This document shows, piece by piece, positions 52,931 through 62,580 of a stretch of 64,000 bases of DNA (positions within the stretch are counted from its first letter, which is position 1; each line of letters begins with the position of its first letter). The DNA comes from Undaria pinnatifida. Taxonomy: Eukaryota; Sar; Phaeophyceae; Laminariales; Alariaceae. Both the position numbers and the translations under genes were made by a program. The notes below the pieces were generated by a model. That model saw only the letters and a program-made list of their open reading frames with translations. It had not been told where the DNA came from and made no database searches. The DNA is taken from NCBI GenBank assembly GCA_012845835.1, contig JABAKD010000014.1, positions 3,273,710 through 3,337,709 of the forward strand, read 5' to 3'.

Positions 52931-53710
52931 TGAATAATTGAAAAAGAAGTAATTTCGGTTTTGGTTCATCGAGAGACAGCGGCAGCTGCAGCGATACACA
53001 TTATTTGACATTTCTAACCATTTTACCCTAGCGATGAAAGGGCGTCAGGAGGAAGTTCGACCAGTATTTCGTGTTAGGGTTAGGCTTAGGTTTCATTAGC
53101 ATTGCAACCTCGAGAGATACAAGTTTAGTTTTCACGTGTGGTCGCACTGCAAGACCGTAAACATCGACGCAGAGGCATCGCACCTGGAACCAGGTTTGCA
53201 CCAGGTAGGTACGGAGTATGTCATAATATGTAGTACAGTCGTACATATGTACGAAGTAGTGAACAGGTTAACATCAAACGTACCCGGACATAGGAAAGAG
53301 CACGACCTGAAAGGAAAAAGAAAGAAGTTATCAAGAGAACCTAGGATAGACCTCGGGTTATTTTTAACGACATATACTTGCCAACTTCCGTGTCAATTTG
53401 GCAAGTTTATGGCAAGTTTATGGAAATTCAATTTGGATCTGGTCAAGATGGCCGAAAAAACTTGGCACATGTTGTGGATGTTTTTGTTTGTTTAACTCGC
53501 CAACCTCCTACCCGGCACCAAACTCTTGATCGCGCAGACCCTCACGTAGAGTCTCAGTGGCCTTTCTTTGCGACACGTCCGGATTATTATCCAGGATGAA
53601 GTGTGTAAATCGGGGCAAATTTTGATGTATGGGTGTGATACAGTAGTCCGACAATTTTTCGACCAAAAGCAAAAAACGTCGTTTTTCTTCCGGAGAAGTG
53701 TTCTTTCTTT

Positions 53711-54025
53711 TCATTTTTTTTCGTAGTTTTTTTGCACACTTCCACGTTCCAGCTTCTGGACAAGCCGTGGTCACAGGTGTCGTCCCTTTCCCCCCGGTTC
53801 TTGCCTTCAATTTTTTCGCGCACAAGGTTCAGCAATCCCACTGCTCGTCGATATTTCATCGAGTGTTGCTAACCCACGCTCTCGCGCTTTCCGCAAGTCA
53901 ATTTGTGCACAAAAGAAAAAGTCCCCCAAAAAATTATACGAGTATGCACTCGGGGGGGCTCGAACTCGCGAAACTGACCTATACCAGGCTCGAGGATAAC
54001 CTGATACGCCACCGGGGCGACCGGG
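53711..54025 (-). mobile_element. SINE group 1, reverse copy
   Basis: Reverse of the 47518 element: T-rich start (poly-A tail), CAGCTTCTGGACAAGCCGTG, TCACAGGTGTCGTCCCTTTC, GCAATCCCACTGCTCGTCGA, CGAACTCGCGAAACTGACCT (B-box complement), GATACGCCACCGGGGCGACC. Full length. Confidence 0.8.
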
Positions 54026-54029
54026 TTAT

Positions 54030-55785
54030 GGGTATGGTTGGGGTAGGGATTTGAGTTAGGTTTAGGTCAAGGGCTAGGGTCTAAAGTAGTGTTCTTAAGC
54101 AGTTTTGGATATTTTCCTTGTCGTAATACTGGAAGCACGCGTGGGCCAAACCAAACGCTTTTCGACTTACATACTTTACCCTAGATAATGACCCAGAGCT
54201 AGGGTAATGGCGGCTCTAGGCAGGGTCCCGAACTAAAGGTCTTCTTCCTGTCTCTTCTCAACTCTCAACCCTTCCCTGCCTCCTGTCTCGCCACTTCATT
54301 TTTCATTCCATCAACCGACTCTGGGTGTACTGTCTGGCTGTACTGACGTCGTTGGGTGAAAAGGTTCACTGTGAAGACATCACACACTGACCCCGCGCCA
54401 GCTTCCTGGCCATCTTCCCCACCCCCCTCTTTCCCATCCTGCCAACGATTCAGTACTTCTCCATAAACTCCAGATTTGCTTGACGGGACCTCGGGGCAGT
54501 CAACTGCAGCACTACATTGCATGCCACACGCTTTTATTTGGGTTTTAGTGTTCGAGGATGGCAGGCGCTGTCGGACCAACCTAGCCAATAAACCTCAACT
54601 CCATATTGATTGGCCAACCTTGATCCCGCCGCACACCCCGACCCCAACCCCTGTAATATTTGGCCCAGGTTAGAGATTAGTCTTGTGGTTGTGTCGGGAC
54701 CTGATCCTACGGGGAGACCGTGAGCGCGTAAGCGGGAGCCGTAGTTAGTTGTGTGGCTTGCAACTTTTGCGGCAGTTCTAGGGTTGCAAGTAGCTGCCTG
54801 CCCCCAGTGAATCAAGGTAGCTCTGCTGTTGTATTTATACGAAATTCTAACTATTAGTTCGATGTGAAGATAGAGGGGAAAACACCAGTACGAAGCAGGG
54901 AATCACCGTTATTTTTCGACGTGCATAAGTAGTGAGATTGGGCTGTATGGACCTATGGGCCGGCTACTGCTACTATGCAGGGAGTGCCGCTGGCTCTGTG
55001 CTGGTCACTTACACGAGGATTGCGTGGTTACATCTCTGGTATTTGTTGCTTGCTGTCCGCCGGATACCTTCTGACAAGAAGGGGGAGCGGGCACATCTCA
55101 TTCAGGCAGGCGATATCGCGTGCCTGCCAGGAATTGGCGATACGTTTAGTGTTGATCATTACGTCGCGACGGGGGACGGGGGATGTGTATGTCTCTCGTG
55201 CCTTCGTATAGGCATTATTTTTTCTCATCGCCATGCTGACTGGTAGCCCGCAGGCTCGTGGGGAAAATCCTCCTTATTATCGCATGATCCTCTCGTATAA
55301 CAACAGCAGCAGTAGTAGTAGTCCCTCTTCTATAGCGATTCCCCATCTGTGCCCAACGATTTCACAGGCACTACTACAGTGAGTGGGCAACCGGCACTGT
55401 CAATACTACTCAACCGGCACTTTAGAGAAACCACTTTTTGTTGCGTCATGCTATCCATCCTGACACATACCTCACTTATTTCAGCATTCCTTCGGACACT
55501 ACTTTTTTTTTTTTTTTTTTTTCGCTTGCTTGTTTTTCATGTGTTCGTCGTATCCCCCGGTATGTTGTCGCCCCGTTTGCTTTCCTCCGTAAATTTGCGA
55601 TTATTTTTTTCTTCCCCGGATTCACGAGCAGGCTGTGTGCCCCGGTAAGTTTGGAAAGTAATGAGTTGTGTCTCGTCTCTCCTGTCCCTCCTGTCAGTAA
55701 ATCGGCCATTCGCTACGTATGATGGTACATTTTACCCTCCGGCCTGGCTTACACATTATTCGCGGTTATAGATGTGTGTGTTGTT
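54030..55785. other. Intron 1 sequence without recognised exons
   Basis: Contains a diverged family E terminus at about 54310-54400 (GACTCTGGGTGTACTGTCTG, GACGTCGTTGGGTGAAAAGG), telomere-like TAGGGT words without a real array, and a T20 run at 55502-55522. No gene signal. Confidence 0.45.
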
Positions 55786-55789
55786 GTCT

Positions 55790-56250
55790 GCACATTAAAC
55801 CGTTCTCAGATATTTTTACCCAACGACATCAGTACACCCGGAGTCCGTGCTGATTCATCCTAGAGATATAAATTATGTGATCACAGACTGTGAAACAGAG
55901 TAAACCAAACAGCAGACGCAGTTCATGAAGTAAAGCAAGGGAAGTGCTAGCGTACCGGGTACGAGAACACAACAAAACAAACCAGTCAATAAAAGAAAGG
56001 GAGAGAAAAAAGGGAGAAAAGGGAGAAAAAAAAGGAAAAAGAGAAAAGGAAAAAAAACAACACAAGATAAACGACAGGTGTTCTGAAGAATGTGATGCGA
56101 GAAGATGGGAAAGTTAATGGAAAGGAAACGGCTGCAATTGCCAGAGGAACAGATACCTGTTGCACGGACAAAACAACACACTGCGGTGAAACAGCGTAAG
56201 CCAAAACCAAAACAGTCGCAATTCATCAAGGTATACTTGTGAAGCAAGTG
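55790..56250 (-). repeat. GALE: Repeat family E, reverse copy upstream of GALE exon 2
   Basis: AACCGTTCTCAGATATTTTT, GTACACCCGGAGTCCGTGCT, TGTGATCACAGACTGTGAAA, AAACGACAGGTGTTCTGAAG and TGCACGGACAAAACAACACA are the reverse complement of blocks in 57235-57795. The terminal part (CAAGTGAAATGCTAGCGTAC, 56240-56275) is duplicated with 55940-55970, so this copy is partly tandem. Confidence 0.75.
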
Positions 56251-56414
56251 AAATGCTAGCGTACGGGGTACGAGAGCGCAACCAAACAAGCCAGACCATA
56301 ACAAAAGAGGGAGAAAAGGGGAAAAAGGAGGAAAAAAAAGAAAAAAAAAGAAAGAGAAGATGTGTGATACAAATTAGTACCTGGTGGCACCGCTTGTTGC
56401 TGTATGTGCTCTCT

Positions 56415-57046
56415 CTGCAAACTGACAGCTGACTGCTGTCGTGTCATACGGCTCCTCCTACCGTTTGCTGCGTGCGTTTTCGCTTCCTTGTATACACTAT
56501 CGCTCCCCTCGTAAGAAAGAGCCCCGCGAGAAACTCCACCTGACATTTTCGGGCAAATAAGTCGTGAGAGTTTGCCAAAATTTAGTGTGGGGCATAAGCC
56601 GTTCTTAAATAAGAACGTAGCCTCGGCCAGTATCACGGTTTCTTGTCCGAGAGCCGATATCGCAACATATTTTCCCTTGAGTGTGTTTTGGATATCAGCA
56701 GCCACACTATATCCCGGTGTTTATGTAGGCTGTGATTGCTACTGTTGTTCCCCTCCCCGCAAATTGGCAACTAACCGCTGTCCTATTATATCATTCGGCC
56801 GCCACTGTTTGCTGCGTGCGCTTTCGCTTGCTTGTGTCATACGTTTTCTTGGGTGTGTTTTAGATATCGGCAGCCACACGATATCCTGGTATATAGGTTG
56901 TGATATATCTGGTATCAATTGATACTGTGTGTTACTGCTGAGTTCCTCGCCGCAAACTGACAACTGACAGTGTTACGGCTACCCCCCCTGTTTTCGTGCT
57001 CTGTGCGTTTTCGCTTGTGTAATGCGAATGCTCGCGTGGGTTTTAG
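56415..57046 (+). repeat. GALE: Triplicated GALE exon-2 acceptor region
   Basis: Three tandem units share GCAAACTGACA(A/G)CTGAC, a GTGCG(T/C)TTTCGCTTG block and a GTGGGTTTTAG/ACATCGGCAGCCACAC-type junction. Exon-like starts are at 56692, 56864 and 57047 (spacing 172 and 183 bp). Unit 1 has GG instead of AG at the acceptor and a roughly 165-bp insertion (about 56500-56670). Unit 2 has an intact AG (56862-56863). Unit 3 is the functional exon 2 start. Homology reaches only about 16 nt into the exon. Confidence 0.8.
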
Positions 57047-57125
57047 ACATCGGCAGCCACACCGTGCTGCTGCTCCTCGAAGCTGGCTACAACGTCGTCG
57101 TCGCTGACAACCTCGTCAATTCCAG
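57047..57125 (+). CDS. GALE: UDP-glucose 4-epimerase, exon 2
   Basis: The acceptor TTTTAG (57045-57046) is followed by 79 nt that encode, with the split Tyr codon, YIGSHTVLLLLEAGYNVVVA and DNLVNS, and end TCCAG/GTATGA (GT at 57126-57127). This completes the GxxGxxG NAD-binding loop and covers beta-2 with the DN(L)xNS motif typical of GALE, in which the Asp contacts the NAD ribose. The next exon (family: SREAL-like, then the second beta-alpha units) was not found up to 64000, so intron 2 is at least 6.9 kb, or the gene is broken beyond this point. No internal stop or frameshift is seen in the two exons. Confidence 0.85.
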
Positions 57126-57234
57126 GTATGAACCAACAGTATATCAACCTTTTCCGCAGCTGCTTTTTTTTTTTTTTGGCTTGTTATCATCCTTTTTTAC
57201 TTTCCGTCTTCTGCACAAGCCGTGGTCGAAGGCG

Positions 57235-57795
57235 CCGCCCCTTCTCTACCTTGGTGCAGGCCTTTTTTTTTGTCACGTAGAAATGTTTGTTTTCGTTGAG
57301 TCCAATGGGGGGAGCGCGAAAGCGACAGCGGTAATGACACTTGCCGTCGTCCTTCCTTTCTTTCTTTTCTTTCGTTTCTTCTTGCCTGCTCCTTTATTTC
57401 CCTCCCCACACTGTCAGGCCTTATGCCGGTATCTTCTTCCTCTTCTCTGTGTTGTTTTTGCCCGCGCAACAGGTATCTATCTGTTCCTCTTTGGCACGTA
57501 TGTTGTTCTTCTCGCATGACATTATTCAGAACTTCTGTCGTTTGTTTTGTTTTGTGTCCTTTTGTCTTGTCTTTTTTGGCCTGGCTTGTTTTGTTGTGTT
57601 CTCGTACCCCGTACGCTAGCACTTCACTTGCTTTACCTTGATAAATTGCGACTGCTGTTTTGGTTTTGGTTTACTCTGTTTCACAGCAGTGACCACATAA
57701 TTTGTATCTCTACGACGAAGATCAGCACGGACACTGCGTGTACTGATGATGTCGTTGGGTAGAAAGAACGGCCTAATAATGGGAAGACAACACAC
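57235..57795 (+). repeat. GALE: Repeat family E, plus copy downstream of GALE exon 2
   Basis: About 560 bp: GTTTTCGTTGAGTCCAATGG, TGCCGGTATCTTCTTCCTCT, CGCAACAGGTATCTATCTGT, ACTTCTGTCGTTTGTTTTGT, CCCGTACGCTAGCACTTCAC, AGCACGGACACTGCGTGTAC and CGTTGGGTAGAAAGAACGGC. It is inverted relative to 55790-56250 (partial) and 60360-61065 (almost full length). The terminal 120 bp also occur alone at several sites (59260-59360, 59560-59640, 62470-62580). Confidence 0.75.
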
Positions 57796-57883
57796 ACTCA
57801 CACAGAGAGAGAGGGCTCAGCAGCATCACGCCACGTCGATTTTGCATCAAATTTTGTATGTCTGTGTGGCGTTGACTGATTAC

Positions 57884-58116
57884 CCGGGTTTTTCATGGGT
57901 CAAGTTGGGTTGTCAGGAGGTGTCCAAAATCTCGCGGGTGGAATCGGGTGGGATCAACTGGTATTTCAAATCTCGCAGGTCGGGTCGAGTCGGGTTAGAA
58001 GTTTTTTCATCTTACGGGTCGGGTCGGGTCGGGTCGGGTCGGGTCGGGTCGGGTCGGGTCACCCTGAAATGACCCGATCCGCGGGAAGAAGTGACACGAC
58101 CCGTGAAAAAACCCCG
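57884..58116 (+). mobile_element. hAT-like MITE with GGGTC expansion
   Basis: CCGGGTTTTTCATGGGTC at left and GACCCGTGAAAAAACCCCG at right mirror the termini of 1747-1940. The interior contains about nine perfect GGGTC units (58014-58060). Body blocks (AAATCTCGCGGGT, CAGGAGGTGT) match the other copy. No clear 8-bp duplication. Confidence 0.6.
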
Positions 58117-58439
58117 CTACTTGCTAATTACGACCTTTCGGGGGCTCGAGGTCGGCAAGGTAGGGGCAATCCTGCCATAATAACCTTTCTATTATACCAG
58201 GTATAATATCAGTAATGAAACGTGCACATGTGAAAAAAGTTAGACGTTTCACTGGTGAGCTTGCGCGAGTCCCACACACACTACCCGGAAGGACGACGTC
58301 CAGGGTGGCTATCTCCACCGCACATTGATCCCCAGGGATTAAGTCGGGTCGGCACACTCACACATCCGTATACAACGGCAGCTTGCGCTGCTGGAGTAGT
58401 AACGGTGACCGCCGGTAGGGAGAGCTCGCGCTGTCGCTA

Positions 58440-58822
58440 CCACGAGAATTGACGGATGTACCAGGTATCGCTGGATTGCGAATGCAATTGAGTTGAATTG
58501 GCACACGACGTGTATGAAATTACGTGGAAGTGTGGGGAGTTCAAGCTTTATTTTTCAGCCCCCGTCCGCCGTTACCACGAGAACTGAGGCTACGCCAGCT
58601 AGCGCTGGATTGCGAATACAATCGAGTTAAAATGACACACACTACATGACATGTATGAAAATGCGTGGAAGTGTGGCTAGCTCACGACTTATTTTTCCCC
58701 CGTCCGCCTGATGATGAAAATAAAAATAAAAAGCATGTATGAAAATGCGTGGAAGTGTGGCTAGCTCACGCCTTATTTTTCCCCCATCCGCCTGTGGATG
58801 AAAATAAAAATAAAAAGCAGCA
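58440..58822 (+). mobile_element. Structured retroposon, three tandem units
   Basis: Unit 1 (58440-58570) and unit 2 (58572-58730) start TACCACGAGAA(T/C)TGA and include the CCAG..CTGG hairpin, ATTGC-GAAT-GCAAT (58475-58488) or ATTGCGAATACAAT (58609-58622), GAGTTGAATTGGCACACGAC, GTATGAAA(T/A)TACGTGGAAG and the TTATTTTTCCCCC(G/A)TCCGCC end. Unit 3 (58735-58822) is 5' truncated and joined through the A-rich tail of unit 2 (GAAAATAAAAATAAAAAGC). Sequence has diverged from the 7/25/37-kb copies but pairing is largely kept. Confidence 0.7.
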
Positions 58823-59117
58823 GTTACACGTGTCTTCTTGATACCCGCGATTACAGCTGGAGTGAATTTGATGGCATTTGGGGACAGCAGTTACAGATAT
58901 CCTGCTGCGCGACAAGTGCTTGTACTGTGATGCCATGAGCAACGTTTTTGCGCTCTGTTTGGCGTCGGTTAATGAAACAGCAGCAGTGCGAGATGAACTA
59001 ATAATTGCAACCCATCCGGTTATTTTGCCTGGCAACATCTGCTGTACCACAGCAAACAACAGATCTTTGTTTTATTTGTCTTCTTATTATTATTTTGTTT
59101 TTGTTATTGTTTTTGTT

Positions 59118-59366
59118 TTTTTCGTATTCTCTCTTCCAATGTATTTCTGTTGCTGACGTATGTATGTTGTGCCTGTCGTACCCAGTACTAGGGCATGACA
59201 TTGCGTTGTCGAATGCATTACGATGCATTATCTCTGTGTCGTAGCTTGTGACCACAGAGCTGATCTTTCTAGGGTGAAGAATCAGTACGGACACTGGGTG
59301 TGCTGGATGTCGACGAGTAGAAGAACGGTTTAATGTGAAGAACACACACACACACACACACACACA
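59118..59366 (+). repeat. Recent duplication, copy 1 (family E terminal part)
   Basis: About 240 bp nearly identical to 62335-62580, from TTCCAATGTATTTCTGTTGC through GCATGACATTGCGTTGTCGA and AAGAATCAGTACGGACACTG to the (AC)n end at 59345-59366. The two are in the same orientation, 3.2 kb apart. Confidence 0.9.
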
Positions 59367-59739
59367 GAAAGGCGTAAGTTTCATTTCCCTGTTTCCTCCC
59401 ACACCCATCCGACTCGATCAGGTAACAGCGGTAACGCATCATTGCTGTTTTTGTTGATGTCACATTTGTAGTAGCTGAAAATACTCAGTACATTGTTTGG
59501 TATACTCTGTCCCACAAGAACCTGTAACCACAGTAGTAGTAGTCTTTGTATTTCTCCAGCTAGGATGAATCAGCACGAACACTGGGTGTACTGATGATGT
59601 CGTTGGGTAGAAATGACGGTTTAATGTGAAGGCAACATACACGTATACAAACCCTTAGAGCTAAACTGGGGTGCAGTCCTGTATAATATGGGTTATGGCA
59701 CTAAGAAGAAGGAAAAAAAAAAAAAATGTCATACCAGCG

Positions 59740-60050
59740 TTCGCCCCGCCTGGTGGTCCAGTGGATGCCCCCGAGTAGTACTAGCGTTGGTCCTTGAGTT
59801 CGATTCCCACCGTGGTTGAGATTTTTACTTTCTTTGAAAAAATGCGAAATAGGGATCAACTGAGAGCGCCTAACAGCGTGGGTAGGTGCAATTCGACGCG
59901 AGTCAACGAAGGTAGGAAAATACTGAATTCTTCTCGCGATAAAAATGAAGGCACGTACCGTAGTGGGGAGAGGGGAGAAGGGCCTGCTCTATGTGACCCC
60001 GGATCTGAGTTACTACTAGATAGAGGGAGCACACACACAAAAAAAAGGCG
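59740..60050 (+). mobile_element. SINE group 3 (tRNA-like head)
   Basis: A-box-like TGGTGGTCCAGTGGATG and B-box-like GAGTTCGATTCCCACC, about 50 bp apart, start the element (head 59740-59815). The T-stem does not pair well, so it is not a functional tRNA gene. The body contains CAATTCGACGCGAGTCAACG and CTCGCGATAAAAATGAAGGC, and ends GAGTTACTACTAGATAGAGG, then ACACACACAAAAAAAA. Truncated relatives: 2470-2640, 52755-52930. Confidence 0.65.
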
Positions 60051-60153
60051 TCGCCAGTGGTAGCAGGTGAATATCGTCCCTTCCCTCCGAAACAAAAAAG
60101 ACTTGAGTCAGTGATACTGGTTTGAACCCTCCCCAGTGCGTATATTCTCGTGC

Positions 60154-60241
60154 AACCCCTTTAGAGCCCCGAAATCCCTTCCTATACTGACTTCAAATAT
60201 ATTTGTCCCTAAAAAGGGGTTCCAGTTGCAAAGGCGTTAAG
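60154..60241 (+). mobile_element. Short TTAA-type MITE
   Basis: AACCCCTTTAGAGCCCCGAA to TTGCAAAGGCGTTAAGG. Core TTGTCCCTAAAAAGGGGTTC. Confidence 0.7.
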
Positions 60242-60359
60242 GTATTTTTTCTTGCGTAAAAAAATGACTAGCGGAAACTGCGAGAGAGCGTGAATTTGCG
60301 AAAATAATCGATGAAGAGCGACGAACATGAAAAGGCTGACAGGTGGGATGCTGCACCCT

Positions 60360-61065
60360 TAGTGTGTGTCGTCTTCACATTAAACCGTTCTTTCTACCCA
60401 ATGACATCATCAGTCATCAGTACACGCAGAGTCCGTGCTGATTCATCCTAGAGAGATACAAATTCTGTGGTCACAGACTCTGCGAAACAGAGTAAACCAA
60501 ACAGTCGCAATTTATCAGGGTAAAGCAAGTGAAGTGCTACGTAGTGTACCGGGTAGGAGAACACAACAACACATACAAGCCAGCCCATGATAAAGAGAAG
60601 AGAAAAAAAGGAAAAAGAAAAGAAAAAAAGGAAAAAGGAAAACAACGCAAAACAAAACAAACGACAGGTGTTCTGAAGAAATGTGATGCAAGAAGATCGG
60701 AAAGGAACGGGAAGGCTGCAATTGCCCCGAGGAACCCCATACGTGCTGAAGAGGTACAGACTGTTGCACGGACTAAACAACACGAAGATGCGTGCTTGCT
60801 GTGGCACGGACAAAACGAAGAAGATAACTGCTGTTGCACGGACAAAAACAACACGATCCTAGAAGAGCAAGAAGATACCGGCATAAGGGCGGTGGGGAGG
60901 GAACAAGGGAGCAAACAAAAAGAAGAAAAAGAAAAGAAACAAAGAAAGGACCACAGCAAGTCATTACTTTCGCACTCCCCATTGAACTCGACAAAAATAA
61001 ACAAAGCAGGAACTACCACTCGCTGTAGAGGGTTCAGGGCTATAGGAGCACACGCTCCAGTCAAT
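60360..61065 (-). repeat. Repeat family E, near full-length reverse copy
   Basis: From GTCGTCTTCACATTAAACCG through TGATTCATCCTAGAGAGATA, AAACGACAGGTGTTCTGAAG, TTGCACGGACAAAAACAACA and AAGATACCGGCATAAGGGCG to CACTCCCCATTGAACTCGAC. All are the reverse complement of 57235-57795. GTTGCACGGAC(A/T)AAAC is repeated three times at 60770-60850. No coding capacity; large open frames (60529-61068) are lysine/glutamate-rich artefacts. Confidence 0.75.
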
Positions 61066-61130
61066 TAGTCGAACTGGTACCTTGCCACACGATCTGCCAC
61101 TTCGTTTCTGCATTCATTCATGTACATAGA

Positions 61131-61420
61131 CCGGTCGCCCCGGTGGCGTATCAGGTTATCCTCGAGCCTGGTATAGGTCAGTTTCGTGAGTTCGAGCCCC
61201 GCCGAGTGCATACTCGTATAAATTCGTTGGGACTTTTTCTTGTGGACAAATTGACTTGCGGAAAGCGCGAGAGCGTGAGTTAGCAACATTCGATGAACAA
61301 TCGACGAGCAGTGGGATTGCTGAACCCTATGCGCGACAAAAATTGAAGGCAAGAACCGGGGAGGAGAAGGGATGACACCTGTGACCACGGCTTGTCCAGA
61401 AGCTGGAAAGTGAAAGTGTG

Positions 61421-61453
<33 letters not shown>
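61131..61453 (+). mobile_element. SINE group 1 (tRNA-derived, poly-A)
   Basis: Near-identical to 47518-47828 over the whole length (A-box GGTGGCGTATCAGGTT, B-box GAGTTCGAGCCCCGCC, tail TTGTCCAGAAGCTGGAAAGT), ending in A31 (61423-61453). The sequence after it (61460-61690) carries a second fragment of tail-like CGCGATAAAAATGAAGGCA. Confidence 0.88.
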
Positions 61454-61454
<1 letters not shown>

Positions 61455-62334
61455 AGCTTTTTTATCAGTATGGCTGCTCCCCTCCCGGTTCCCCTTGGTT
61501 GCTGCTCTTGGCTTCCTCTGCTGTGAGGCGTTTCCAGCTCTTCTCCGCCTCGCCCCTGTGCCACCTCGTCATGCAGCGGTCCGCCGCGTCGACGATACCC
61601 CGGTGCCACTTCCCACCCTTCTTGTCGGCCCTCGGCCATAGCACTATGCGCGATAAAAATGAAGGCACATGCACCGACACCACCTGTGACCACGGCACTA
61701 GATCCGCTGATTTCTGGCCTGGTTTATTTCTGAACCCAGAAATAACGTTGATTTCTGGTCACATAGTGGATGGTTTTTATTTTTGGCTACGGAGATCCCT
61801 GGTCAAGAGGGAAGTAATCGCTCAAAATATTTCCCGTAACAGTTGGTCTAACGGCAATCTGATGAGTAAGTGCGGCAATATAAGAAATCCGGGAGGCGTT
61901 ATGTTGAGGTTGTTGTAGAACGCACCCTGTGGCAAATAAGAAACTCAGCCTGGATCAGTATTCCTGTTTTTCCGGGAGGCGTTATGCGGAGGTTGTTGTA
62001 GAACGCACCCTGTATCAAATATGAAACTTCGCCTGGATCAGTATTCCTGTTCCTTATTAGGTGTCCTGTACTGCTTGTAACTTGTATATAATGCAAGACT
62101 CGGGCTTTTTTTTTGTTGGCTGTCGTGTACGTACTGTTATTTTTTTATTTTGTTTTGCTCATGCTGTTCCTCTTTGTGGGGAGGAAAATGTAATTCAGCA
62201 GAGTATTGTACCGGTATGTTGGCACCAAAACTTTCGTTGTTGGCGACGATCGACGATTGATGCACTTCCATTTTTATCTTTGTTTTTATTTGTTTTCTTA
62301 TTTTGTTTTTGTTTTTTGTTTTTTGTTTTTGTTT

Positions 62335-62580
62335 TTGTTTATTTCGTATTTCTCTCTTCCAATGTATTTCTGTTGCTGACGTATGTATGTTGTGCCTGTC
62401 GTACCCAGTACTAGGGCATGACATTGCGTTGTCGAATGCATTACGATGCATTATCTCTGTGTCGTGGCTTGTGACCACAGAGCTGATCTTTCTAGGGTGA
62501 AGAATCAGTACGGACACTGGGTGTGCTGGATGTCGACGAGTAGAAGAACGGTTTAATGTGAAGAACACACACACACATAC
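62335..62580 (+). repeat. Recent duplication, copy 2
   Basis: The counterpart of 59118-59366, differing at a handful of positions (for example GTCGTAGCTTGTGACC against GTCGTGGCTTGTGACC). Ends in a short (AC)n. Confidence 0.9.

Larger units (their letters stand above)
47138..57046 (+). other. GALE: GALE intron 1 (9.9 kb)
   Basis: The intron runs from GTGAGT (47138) to GGGTTTTAG (AG at 57045-57046) and is 9,909 bp. It is phase 1 and holds at least three SINEs, family C and E repeats and duplicated 3' splice-site regions. Splice sites are canonical and the join is in frame. An intron of this size in a gene whose first exon is 55 nt is explained by repeat insertion. Unrecognised small exons within it cannot be excluded. 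Confidence 0.75.

Noticed and set aside
53070-53095. Interstitial telomere repeat (TTAGGGTTAGG)
   Set aside because: Fewer than two and a half units, degenerate, and without an array.
59740-59815. tRNA gene
   Set aside because: A- and B-box-like motifs are present, but the T-stem does not pair and there is no matching acceptor stem. It is the head of a SINE-like repeat with truncated relatives.
60529-61068. 179-codon Lys/Glu-rich plus frame
   Set aside because: It lies wholly within the reverse copy of repeat family E. The other copies are not open in the same frame.
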